A stretch of 15,353 bases of DNA from Zwartia sp. (GTDB lineage Bacteria; Pseudomonadota; Gammaproteobacteria; Burkholderiales; Burkholderiaceae_B): contig JAURZO010000017.1 of the NCBI GenBank assembly GCA_030653405.1, positions 1-15,353 on the forward strand, given 5' to 3'. The notes under the pieces are model-generated. The model was not told the origin of the DNA, did not search any database, and saw only the letters and a list, made by a program, of their open reading frames with translations. Within the stretch, counting starts at the first letter, position 1. The number at the start of each line of letters is the position of its first letter. Shown here one piece after another: positions 1 through 7,329 of the stretch. The position numbers and the translations under genes were made by a program.

Positions 1-743
1 TTAAGTGAGCATGCGAGCGTGCCGGGCCCACCGACCTCGATGACAAAATCAGCACCGCGTTTGCCGGTCAGTCGCATGACCTCCCGATCCCAGTCAGGAT
101 GCGTGGTGTAGTTGATCACATCATGCGCGCCCAAGGCCTTGAGCTTGTCGATTTTGGCATCACTTGAGGTCGTTGCGATGACGCGCGCACCGAACAGGCG
201 CGCAAATTGAATGGCAAAGACGGAGACACCACCGGAGCCCAGGGTCAGCACGGTGTCTCCTGGCATCAGGGGGCGTTGATCTGTCAGGCAACACCACGCC
301 GTGACGGCGGCACAAGGCAGCGTCGCGGCTTCTTGGTAGGAAAGGTGGGCTGGAATATGCACAACGCCTTGCTGATTGAGCACCACGTATTCGCTGAGCA
401 TGCCATCAATGCTGCCGCCCATGTCTGTCGACAGATGCTCGGCGGCGATGTGTCCCCCCATCCAGCCTTGGAAAAAAGCGCCTGCGACACGATCGCCGAT
501 TTTGAAGCGCTTGACCTCGGAGCCGATGGCGACGACTTCACCCGCGCCATCCGACAAAGGGATGACCCGCGGACGAGGCGGGACACGATAGGCGCCACGC
601 ATCACCATCAGATCTCTGTAATTGAGGGCATTCGCATGGACGCGGATGACCACATCGTGCAGACCCGGTGTTGGATCTGGCTCCGTGCAGAGCGCGAGAC
701 CATCAAGACTGCCGGTTTGTTCAAGGCGATACGTCTTCATCAT
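1..743 (-). CDS. Zinc-free MDR-family NAD(P)-dependent alcohol dehydrogenase / quinone oxidoreductase, C-terminus cut by window edge
   Basis: The minus-strand reading frame is open from an ATG pair at 743/740 to the left edge (about 247 residues), so the C-terminal part is missing. The visible protein has a GroES-like N-terminal half and the start of a Rossmann half. Seen: NYRDLMVMRG (41-50), SDGAGEVVAIG (64-74), the IGDRVAG turn (82-88), and the nucleotide-binding GSGGVS (169-174) followed by an 'ATTSS' strand end (190-194). The usual catalytic Cys/His zinc ligands are absent (NYRD stands where Zn-ADHs have a Cys) and there is no four-Cys structural zinc lobe. This places it with the quinone-oxidoreductase-like MDR branch that reduces quinones, enones or aldehydes with NAD(P)H in the cytoplasm. 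The substrate cannot be deduced. It starts 45 bp after the nitroreductase stop in the same direction, so co-transcription is plausible. Starts 743 and 740 are not distinguishable; a GGAA sequence lies just upstream. Confidence 0.85.
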   Translation of the reverse strand, partial: MMKTYRLEQTGSLDGLALCTEPDPTPGLHDVVIRVHANALNYRDLMVMRGAYRVPPRPRVIPLSDGAGEVVAIGSEVKRFKIGDRVAGAFFQGWMGGHIAAEHLSTDMGGSIDGMLSEYVVLNQQGVVHIPAHLSYQEAATLPCAAVTAWCCLTDQRPLMPGDTVLTLGSGGVSVFAIQFARLFGARVIATTSSDAKIDKLKALGAHDVINYTTHPDWDREVMRLTGKRGADFVIEVGGPGTLACSL

Positions 744-788
744 TCAGTTCCGAGGCTTTCCGAGTTATGACAGGATTCCGTACTGACG

Positions 789-1406
789 TTAAACGATCGT
801 GAGCGCGTCTTTGACGGGCAGTCTTGGTTTTTGCGGCCAGTTACCCGCTGCGGGAAAACCAACGGCCACGAGCATGGCGGGGATCTCTTTGTCGGAGAGG
901 TTAAATTCACGTGCGACACCTGCTGGATCGAAGCCGATCATCGGGCCACTGACCAAGCCCATCCCTTGCGCAGCGAGCATGAGTGTCATCGCGCCTAATG
1001 AGGCAGAACGAATCGCCTCATCACGCTGACGGATCGGGTTGCCTTCGTGTCCGTCATGGGCCATTTGCACCCAGGCGTCCGCCATGGACTGCTCCAATAG
1101 TCCGGAGGCGACTGAGGGCTTGAGTGCTTGTGCCAGTCCTTTGTGTGCTTCGAGTTTGCCACAGACGATAAAGGTGACGCTTGCGTCCACAATCTTTTGC
1201 TGGCCGTATGCCACTGCCTTTAAGCGCTCCTTGGCGGCGATGGATTGCACGGCGATGAAGTGCCAGTTCTGAAAATTAAAGGCTGTCGGTGCACGCGTAG
1301 CCAGTCCTACCAATTCCTCGATCTGCGCGGCAGTGAGCGTTTGATTTGGATCAAACATATTGGCTGAAATACGCTGTTCAATGGCCTGCTGAATCGTGAT
1401 GGTCAT
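789..1406 (-). CDS. Nitroreductase-family flavoprotein
   Basis: A 205-residue protein of the usual length for the FMN-dependent nitroreductase superfamily (cytoplasmic homodimers that reduce nitro compounds, quinones or flavins with NAD(P)H). Seen: the N-terminal FMN-phosphate-type segment QRISANMFDP (11-20, in place of the common RRSVRxF), RAPTAFNFQNWHFIAV (38-53) for the FMN contact and dimer region, GMGLVSGPMIGFDP (148-161), the PAMLVAVGFPA strand (176-186), and a family-typical 'KPRLP' C-terminal tail (193-197). The physiological substrate is not predictable. No clear Shine-Dalgarno precedes the ATG; the upstream 69 bp are AT-rich and contain two copies of an 11 bp repeat. It lies between the FAD/Fe-S dehydrogenase and the MDR oxidoreductase, all on the minus strand, suggesting either a redox/detoxification run or read-through from the upstream operon. 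Confidence 0.88.
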   Translation of the reverse strand: MTITIQQAIEQRISANMFDPNQTLTAAQIEELVGLATRAPTAFNFQNWHFIAVQSIAAKERLKAVAYGQQKIVDASVTFIVCGKLEAHKGLAQALKPSVASGLLEQSMADAWVQMAHDGHEGNPIRQRDEAIRSASLGAMTLMLAAQGMGLVSGPMIGFDPAGVAREFNLSDKEIPAMLVAVGFPAAGNWPQKPRLPVKDALTIV

Positions 1407-1439
1407 ATTGAAACTTTTTAATAAATAAGTGAATAAATG

Positions 1440-1465
1440 GATCGTTAAAAGTGTGATCGTTAAAA
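1440..1465. repeat. Pair of 11 bp direct repeats upstream of the nitroreductase gene
   Basis: GATCGTTAAAA occurs at 1440-1450 and again, identically, at 1455-1465, 15 bp apart start to start, in the AT-rich gap between the dehydrogenase stop and the nitroreductase start. Read on the minus strand each copy is TTTTAACGATC. A TTAACG hexamer in each copy could act as a weak -35. The same TTTTAACGAT core recurs at 12346-12355 in front of tarD. The function (promoter element or regulator site) is inference. Confidence 0.45.
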
Positions 1466-1475
1466 ATACATGTGC

Positions 1476-4400
1476 TTATTGGATGGCTCGAGCCAAAAGG
1501 ACTGCAGTATGGGTCGCCTCGGCATCGGCGCCGTCTTGGATTTGATGGCGACAGCTCGTACCATCCGCAACAACGACCGTGCCCGCCGAGCGACTCCTGA
1601 TGGCAGGTAAAAGCGAAAGTTCGGCCATTGCCATTGAGGCTTCATGATGCTCGGCCTCGTAGCCAAAGCTCCCCGCCATACCACAGCAAGAGGACTCGAT
1701 CGTGGAGACTTTTAATCCAGGGATCCAGCTCAATACAGTCTGCACTGGGGTCAGGGCGTCAAACGCTTTTTGATGGCAATGTCCGTGCAGCATCGCGGTA
1801 TCTGTCCCGATCGCCCGAAGCTCAAGCGCAAATCTACCTGCCTTATGCTCTCTGACTAAAAACTCTTCAAACAAAAAAGCATGCTTGGCGAGCGCACGCG
1901 CTTCATCACCGTAGCCGTAGTCGAGGAACTCATCACGCAGAGTTAATAGACATGAGGGTTCCAGTCCCACAATGGCCACACCACGGTTGACAAAGGGTAG
2001 TAGTGCGTCGAGTGTGCGTTTCGCTTCTTCTTTCGCTTGCTCAACCATACCGGCCGACAGGAATGTTCGGCCGCAACATAATGGCCGTTCTCCCGCTCGC
2101 TGATTGAGATGCACGGTATAGCCCGCCGCCTGTAAAACTTGCTGTGCAGCTTTTGCGTTTTCCGTGTCGATGTAGTTGTTAAATGTATCGACAAAGAGCA
2201 ACACCTCTTTCGCTGAGGCCTGACTCACGTTCGTCGAGTCAGCGGTTTGATGCGTGAAGGTTTGTTTGCCAAGAAAACTTGTTTTAAAACGAGGCAGTGA
2301 GCGCTCTGTCGCGAGACCCAGTGCCCGCTTTGTCATGGATCCCAGCACAGGGGTGTGTTCAAGCGCGCTCAACAGGCCTCCCATTCGACTGGCGAGCCCA
2401 GCGTAGCGGGGCATATAGGCAATCAGTCGCTCGCGTAAGGTCGTGCCATGTTTGTGTGCCCAGGCCGCTCTGGCTTCGATCTTCATTTTGGCCATGTCGA
2501 CGCCGGTCGGACAGTCTCGCTTGCAGCCCTTACAGGATACGCATAGGTCAAGTGTTTCTTTCACTTCAGGACTTGCCAGTCCCTCGGTGCCGAGCTGGCC
2601 AGACAGTGCGAGTCGCAGGGTATTGGCGCGTCCGCGTGTGAGATGCTGCTCGTCCTTGGTGATGCGATAGCTCGGGCACATGGTACCGGCATCAAATTTG
2701 CGGCAGTGTCCGTTGTTATTACACATTTCAATCGCAGAGGCCAGGCCACCGCTTGCATCGGCCCCTGTGCCGGGTGCTGTTTCCACGCCTGTCAGCGGAT
2801 CGCGCAAGACATTCCAGGCAGACCAATCCAGAGCAGTCGGTGTCGAGGAGACCGCGTAGCCAGGTGCGAAGCGGAAGTTGCTGCGATCATCCATCTTAGG
2901 TGGATGAATCATCTTGTTCGGACTAAAACGATTGTCAGGATCAAACAAGGTCTTGATCTCTGCAAACGCTTGATGGATGCGGGGGCCATACTGCCAGGAC
3001 ACCCACTCGCCGCGACAGAGCCCATCGCCATGTTCGCCGGATAGCGCACCCTTGTACTCACGCACGAGCGCAGCTGTTTCCTCGGCGATGGCCCGCATCT
3101 GAGCTGCACCATTCCGACGCATATCAAGGATGGGCCGGACATGGAGTGTGCCCACGCTTGCGTGCGCATACCAAGTGCCTTCTGTGCCGTAGCGATTAAA
3201 CACCTCGGTCAGGCGGCTGGTGTAGTCGGCCAGGTGCTCAAGCGGGACGGCGCAGTCCTCGACGAAAGACACGGGTTTGCCATCACCCTTCATACTCATC
3301 ATGATGTTCAAACCTGCTTTGCGAACATCCCAGAGCGCTTTTTGCGCTTTGGCCTCTGGCATTTTGACGACACAGTTGGGCAACCCCAGGTCTCCCATCA
3401 GCGAGTCGAGCTCATCAAGCTTTTTGATCAACGCCGCCTGATCTTCACCGGCGAACTCGACCAGCAAAATCGCAGCAGGGGAGCCCACCAGTGCTTTTTC
3501 GATGACGGGACGGAACGACGGATTTTCCATCGCGAGGTTGATCATCGTCCGGTCCACCAACTCGACCGCAGTCGGTTTGAGTTTGACCAGATGCTGTGCG
3601 CTTTCCATCGCTTTATAAAAGCTCTCGAAATTCACAACTCCGAGTGTTTTGTGTTCAGGCAAAGGAGATAGTTTGAGCGTAATCTGGCGGCTGTACGCGA
3701 GCGTGCCTTCAGAGCCGACGAGCAAATGAGAAAGATTCGCGAAACCGTCATCGGTGTAGGCGCGTGGATTCTGACAGTCGAACAGATCGATGTTGTAGCC
3801 TGCGACTCTACGCAACACCTTGGGAATGCGCTCCGCCAACTCTCCGCGTTCACGCGTGGCAATGGTCTTAAGTGTCTCCAGAATCCCCTGCATCCGAGTC
3901 CCGGTCACGGGGTCTTTGAGAGAACCGAAATAAGCCTGCGTGCCATCCGCCAACACCGCATCAATGCCCAACACGTTGTGCACCATGTTGCCGTATTCGA
4001 TGGACCGCGAGCCACAGGAGTTATTGCCTGTCATCCCGCCAATCGTGCATTGCGCACTCGTCGAAACATCAACCGGGAACCAAAGGCCATAAGGTTTGAG
4101 CCAGGCATTTAAATGATCCAGCACAATGCCTGGCTCAACGGTCACAGTGCGAGCTTGCTCGTCAAAATCAATCACGTTGCATAGCCAGCGACTGTTGTCG
4201 ATGATCAGTGCGTCGCCAACGGTCTGACCACATTGACTGGTTCCTGCACCGCGAGACAGAACGGCCACTTTTTGATCGCGCGCGATCTCTAGCGCAAGCA
4301 AAACGTCCGCTTGGTCGCGCGGGACCACCACACCGATCGGCGTAATTTGGTAGATTGACGCATCAGTAGAGTAGCGCCCGCGACTGGCACCATCAAACAG

Positions 4401-4550
4401 CACATCGCCGCGCAGCTCTCTCTCTAAGCGCTGAGCAAGGGGAGAGTGGGCGCTTGTGTGCGCGCTCGACTGCGTGCCTGAAGAAGCGCCTGAACGCCTA
4501 GGCGTGAAATAAACCGGTTTCGGCGTGGTGGAGTCTAAAACTGCGCTCAT
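1476..4550 (-). CDS. Two-domain FAD-linked and Fe-S D-2-hydroxyacid dehydrogenase (GlcD/GlcF-like fusion; YdiJ/Dld type)
   Basis: A 1024-residue protein that joins a GlcD-like flavin half to a GlcF-like iron-sulfur half. Such fusions oxidise D-2-hydroxyacids (glycolate, D-lactate, D-2-hydroxyglutarate) and pass electrons to quinone or another acceptor. Seen in order: PCMH-type FAD loop SRGAGTSQCGQTVG (99-112), GGMTGNNSCGSRSIEYG (171-187), LVGSEGTL (277-284), and GEHGDGLCRGEW (505-516), the conserved metal/substrate segment. A first Cys set follows (C610, C616, C625), with N613 where a classical CxxCGxC motif has Cys. A canonical second motif CVSCKGCKRDCP spans 670-681. Two CCG cysteine-rich repeats lie at 825-827 and 955-957. 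There is no signal peptide. The start lies inside an ATGA overlap with the aminotransferase, with AAAGG upstream, so translation is probably coupled. That partner suggests glycolate or another keto-acid precursor as substrate, but this is inference; D-lactate and D-2-hydroxyglutarate are equally possible from sequence alone. Confidence 0.88.
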   Translation of the reverse strand: MSAVLDSTTPKPVYFTPRRSGASSGTQSSAHTSAHSPLAQRLERELRGDVLFDGASRGRYSTDASIYQITPIGVVVPRDQADVLLALEIARDQKVAVLSRGAGTSQCGQTVGDALIIDNSRWLCNVIDFDEQARTVTVEPGIVLDHLNAWLKPYGLWFPVDVSTSAQCTIGGMTGNNSCGSRSIEYGNMVHNVLGIDAVLADGTQAYFGSLKDPVTGTRMQGILETLKTIATRERGELAERIPKVLRRVAGYNIDLFDCQNPRAYTDDGFANLSHLLVGSEGTLAYSRQITLKLSPLPEHKTLGVVNFESFYKAMESAQHLVKLKPTAVELVDRTMINLAMENPSFRPVIEKALVGSPAAILLVEFAGEDQAALIKKLDELDSLMGDLGLPNCVVKMPEAKAQKALWDVRKAGLNIMMSMKGDGKPVSFVEDCAVPLEHLADYTSRLTEVFNRYGTEGTWYAHASVGTLHVRPILDMRRNGAAQMRAIAEETAALVREYKGALSGEHGDGLCRGEWVSWQYGPRIHQAFAEIKTLFDPDNRFSPNKMIHPPKMDDRSNFRFAPGYAVSSTPTALDWSAWNVLRDPLTGVETAPGTGADASGGLASAIEMCNNNGHCRKFDAGTMCPSYRITKDEQHLTRGRANTLRLALSGQLGTEGLASPEVKETLDLCVSCKGCKRDCPTGVDMAKMKIEARAAWAHKHGTTLRERLIAYMPRYAGLASRMGGLLSALEHTPVLGSMTKRALGLATERSLPRFKTSFLGKQTFTHQTADSTNVSQASAKEVLLFVDTFNNYIDTENAKAAQQVLQAAGYTVHLNQRAGERPLCCGRTFLSAGMVEQAKEEAKRTLDALLPFVNRGVAIVGLEPSCLLTLRDEFLDYGYGDEARALAKHAFLFEEFLVREHKAGRFALELRAIGTDTAMLHGHCHQKAFDALTPVQTVLSWIPGLKVSTIESSCCGMAGSFGYEAEHHEASMAMAELSLLPAIRSRSAGTVVVADGTSCRHQIQDGADAEATHTAVLLARAIQ

Positions 4551-5761
4551 GATGCCTTTGAAAAGTAGTCCATCCCTGCGTTAACACCGCTTGCTGCGAG
4601 TTTCACGCCCGAGAGTTTCAGACCCATCTCTACGCCCGCCAATGTGGCCAGCAGGGTCAGATCATTGCTGTCACCCAGGTGACCAATCCGGAACATACGC
4701 CCCTTGAGTTTGCCTAAACCCGTGCCGAGTGACAGGTCGAAACGTTGCTGGATCAGTTTGCGTATGGCATCTGAATCCACACCGACTGGTGTGATCACTC
4801 CGGTCAGGATTGGTGAGTAGACGCTGGGGTCCGCGCACTGGATTGGCAAACCCCACGCGTTTACAGCGGCCCGAACGCCTGCGGCCCAGCGCTGATGACG
4901 TGCAAAGACATTTTCCAAGCCTTCCTCGGTCAGCATGTCGATCGCCTCGGACAGGCCATACAGCAAGTTTGTGCTGGAGGTGTAGGGCCAGTAACCGTCT
5001 TTGTTCATGTCGACGATTTCATCCCACGCCCAGAAGGAGCGGGGCAGGTTGGCCGTCTTGGAGGCCTCAAGCGCGCGCGGGGAAAGCGCATTGAAGCTGA
5101 TCCCGGGTGGCAACATCAGACCCTTTTGTGAACCACTGATGGAAACATCAATGCCCCATTCGTCGTGGCGGAAGTCGGCGCTCGCGAGGCCGGAGATCGT
5201 ATCGACCATCAGCAGAGCAGGGTGTTGTGCGTCATCGATCGCTTTTCTGACTGCAGCGATGTCTGAGGTCACGCCTGTTGAGGTTTCATTGTGGACCACA
5301 CATACTGCTTTGATGCGATGGCCTTTATCTGCGAGCAGACGGGCGTGAATCATGTCCGCCTGCACACCTCGGCGCCAACCAGGGGCGATTGGCAGGTGTT
5401 CATCCGCCCCTTGCCAGGACAAAATTTCGGTTTTGAGACCCATGCGCGTGGCGAGTTTGTTCCACAGAGAGGCGAACTGCCCCGTCTCGAACATCAGGAT
5501 ATGGTCGCCCGCGCTCAGCGTATTGACCAGTGCCGCCTCCCATGCGCCCGTGCCCGAAGCAGGGTAGATCACGACAGGATGCTCGGTTTTGAAAATCGTC
5601 TTCATCCCCTCAAGTACTTTACGACCTAACGCGCCGAATTCCGGTCCGCGGTGATCGATCGTGGGTAGGCTGATCGCGCGCAAAATCCGGTCGGGCACGG
5701 GACTTGGCCCGGGGATTTGCAGAAAATGGCGACCAGAGGGATGAAAGTTAAGCTTAAGCAT
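4547..5761 (-). CDS. Class V PLP aminotransferase, alanine/serine-glyoxylate type
   Basis: A 404-residue fold-type I PLP enzyme of the AGT/SgaA group, which transfers an amino group (from serine, alanine or aspartate) to glyoxylate, making glycine in the cytoplasm. Seen: the N-terminal signature IPGPSPVPDRIL (16-27), IDHRGPEF (35-42), SGTGAWEAAL (69-78) for phosphate binding, VDTISG (186-191) with Asp187 for the pyridine nitrogen, the Schiff-base lysine in SGSQKG (209-214, K213), and RIGHLGD (358-364) near the C-terminus. I chose the ATG at 5761 because an AGGAG Shine-Dalgarno sits at the right distance and the family's N-terminus begins here. The frame is open upstream to an ATG at 5920, but that would add 53 unfamily-like residues and run into the divergent efflux gene. 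Its stop overlaps the dehydrogenase start by 4 bp. Donor and acceptor specificity are not readable from the sequence. Confidence 0.88.
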   Translation of the reverse strand: MLKLNFHPSGRHFLQIPGPSPVPDRILRAISLPTIDHRGPEFGALGRKVLEGMKTIFKTEHPVVIYPASGTGAWEAALVNTLSAGDHILMFETGQFASLWNKLATRMGLKTEILSWQGADEHLPIAPGWRRGVQADMIHARLLADKGHRIKAVCVVHNETSTGVTSDIAAVRKAIDDAQHPALLMVDTISGLASADFRHDEWGIDVSISGSQKGLMLPPGISFNALSPRALEASKTANLPRSFWAWDEIVDMNKDGYWPYTSSTNLLYGLSEAIDMLTEEGLENVFARHQRWAAGVRAAVNAWGLPIQCADPSVYSPILTGVITPVGVDSDAIRKLIQQRFDLSLGTGLGKLKGRMFRIGHLGDSNDLTLLATLAGVEMGLKLSGVKLAASGVNAGMDYFSKAS

Positions 5762-5772
5762 ATCTGCTCCTG

Positions 5773-5782
5773 AATGATCATT
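5773..5782. promoter_or_regulatory. 10 bp perfect palindrome in the divergent aminotransferase/efflux gap
   Basis: AATGATCATT is a perfect inverted repeat lying just upstream of the aminotransferase Shine-Dalgarno, in the 107-116 bp gap between two divergent transcription units. It is placed where a repressor of the minus-strand gene could act. Short palindromes of this kind also arise by chance, and no regulator gene is adjacent. Confidence 0.2.
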
Positions 5783-5807
5783 TTGAGAAAAATACCACAC
5801 GGCGCCT

Positions 5808-5836
5808 TTGGCTTGTCCTAAAGAGCGTAGTATCTT
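5808..5836 (+). promoter_or_regulatory. Candidate sigma-70 promoter for the efflux operon
   Basis: TTGGCT (5808-5813) and TATCTT (5831-5836) are separated by exactly 17 bp, each matching 4 of 6 consensus positions. Transcription would begin near 5843, giving a leader of roughly 25-35 nt to the outer-membrane lipoprotein start. This is a consensus match only. Confidence 0.35.
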
Positions 5837-5868
5837 GTGCAAATAAGCAAAAAGATTCTGGGCAGGGG

Positions 5869-7329
5869 ATGACTCGGTTGCGTCTAGGGCGTGTTGGCAT
5901 TTGCGTTGGGCTTTTATCAAGCCTCACGTTGGTGGGTTGCGCCCCCTTTCCTGAGATGCGAGCACCTGCTGCCGAGACACGCGCGGATGCGCTGGAAACA
6001 AAGACTTCTTTTTTAGCGCCTTCCGGTGACTGGCCGACTGACCTTTGGTGGACGGGCTATGGAGATCACCAGCTGGATCAGCTGGTGAAAGAGGCACTCG
6101 AGTACTCACCAACACTCAACGTGGCACAAGCGAGAGTCCGGCGTGCACAGGCGATGACCCAGGTGGCTGGGGCCCCTTTGCAGCCTGAAATTAATTTAAA
6201 CGCGACAGCGGGTTCGCAGCGACTGAGCTATAACTATTTGACGCCACCCGGCAACGTCGTCCGGGGATGGAATGAGTTTGGTCAGGCCGCACTTAATATG
6301 AATTGGGAGCTGGATTTTTGGGGTAAATATCGGGCAGGTCTGGCCGCGGCAACGTCCGAGTTGGCCGCACGGCAAGCCGAGGAGGCTCAGGCGCGTTTAA
6401 TTTTAGCGACAGCCGTCGCCTCCGGATATGCCGAGTTGGCCAGATTGTTTGCGCTGAAAGATGCCGCAGAGCGTGCGGCCGATGTGCGTGCCAAGACACA
6501 CTCCCTCTTCGCCGAACGGCATCTGCATGGTTTGGAGACACGCGCCAGTGTTCTCGAGGCACAGGCGAAAGAGTCTCAAGCGCGCACCGAGGTGCTTTTT
6601 CTGGACGAACAAATCGCCTTGCAGCGCAACAGTTTGGCGAGCCTTGTCGGAGCGGGACCCGATCGCGGGCTGAGTATTGAGCGACCGAATGCGCTCTTGC
6701 AAAAAAAATTCACCTTGCCGACTCAGCTCTCCGCCAATCTGATTGGTCGACGGCCTGACATCGTCGCGGCCCGTCTAAGGGCTCAGTCGCGGGCAAGTTT
6801 GGTTGAACGCAAGGCAGCGGATTTTTATCCAAATATCAACCTGGTGGCGATGCTTGGGGTGCAATCGTTGGGTTTGGATGTGCTGGGGCAGAGCGGTTCC
6901 GTGTACGGCAATATCGGACCCGCCATTTCCTTACCTATTTTTACTGGCGGTCGATTGCAGGGAGAGCTGCGGGGGGCTCGAGCAGACTTTGATGAGGCTG
7001 TCGCGAGTTATAACGAAACGCTGATCCACGCTTTTCAAAATGTCTCGGATGTCGCGACGCGCTACCGTGCCCTGACTGCGCAGCAGCAAGAAGCAGAGCG
7101 AGGTTTGCGCGCGGCTTCGCAGGCGAATCAGCTCGCCTTGGGACGCTACAGAGGGGGCTTATCAAGTTACCTTGATGTGCTGATTTCCGAAGACATCATG
7201 TTGACGAGTTTGCGGCTTGTTGCTGATTTGCGTGCCAGAAACTTTATGCTTGATGTCGCCTTGGTGCGTGCGCTAGGCGGCGGTTATCTATCCTCACAGA
7301 CTGCACCGATTCACTTATCGACAAAATGA
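5869..7329 (+). CDS. Outer-membrane efflux lipoprotein, NodT/OprM family
   Basis: A 486-residue TolC-like channel of the NodT subfamily, the outer-membrane exit of a tripartite efflux pump. Seen: a short basic N-terminus, hydrophobic core and lipobox LVGC (21-24), so Cys24 would be lipidated after signal peptidase II cleavage. The 'WWTGYGDHQLDQLV' type segment (60-73) and two OEP repeats rich in Ala/Gln/Arg heptads follow, including WELDFWGKYRAGL, the family-typical start of the first alpha-barrel hairpin, and GRRPDIVAARLR before the second repeat. PAISLPIFTGGRLQ and GLSSYLDVL are also family hallmarks. The ATG at 5869 has AGGGG directly against it, which is too close to serve it. The in-frame TTG at 5878 has AGGGG 9 nt upstream and keeps a complete signal peptide, so 5878 is a real alternative start. 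The gene overlaps the adaptor gene by 4 bp (ATGA). Confidence 0.9.
   Translation: MTRLRLGRVGICVGLLSSLTLVGCAPFPEMRAPAAETRADALETKTSFLAPSGDWPTDLWWTGYGDHQLDQLVKEALEYSPTLNVAQARVRRAQAMTQVAGAPLQPEINLNATAGSQRLSYNYLTPPGNVVRGWNEFGQAALNMNWELDFWGKYRAGLAAATSELAARQAEEAQARLILATAVASGYAELARLFALKDAAERAADVRAKTHSLFAERHLHGLETRASVLEAQAKESQARTEVLFLDEQIALQRNSLASLVGAGPDRGLSIERPNALLQKKFTLPTQLSANLIGRRPDIVAARLRAQSRASLVERKAADFYPNINLVAMLGVQSLGLDVLGQSGSVYGNIGPAISLPIFTGGRLQGELRGARADFDEAVASYNETLIHAFQNVSDVATRYRALTAQQQEAERGLRAASQANQLALGRYRGGLSSYLDVLISEDIMLTSLRLVADLRARNFMLDVALVRALGGGYLSSQTAPIHLSTK

Noticed and set aside
207..770. A plus-strand frame of 187 codons at the left end
   Set aside because: The opposite strand carries an edge-cut MDR oxidoreductase with clear GSGGVS and NYRD motifs; the plus-strand product has no family resemblance.
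744..788. A possible terminator between the nitroreductase and the MDR oxidoreductase
   Set aside because: Only short imperfect CCGAG/TTCCG repeats are present, with no stable GC hairpin followed by a T-run. No convincing intrinsic terminator was found elsewhere in the window.
5762..5920. Upstream extension of the aminotransferase to an ATG at 5920
   Set aside because: The extra 53 residues match nothing in the family, would overlap the divergent efflux gene, and a good AGGAG site precedes the ATG at 5761.
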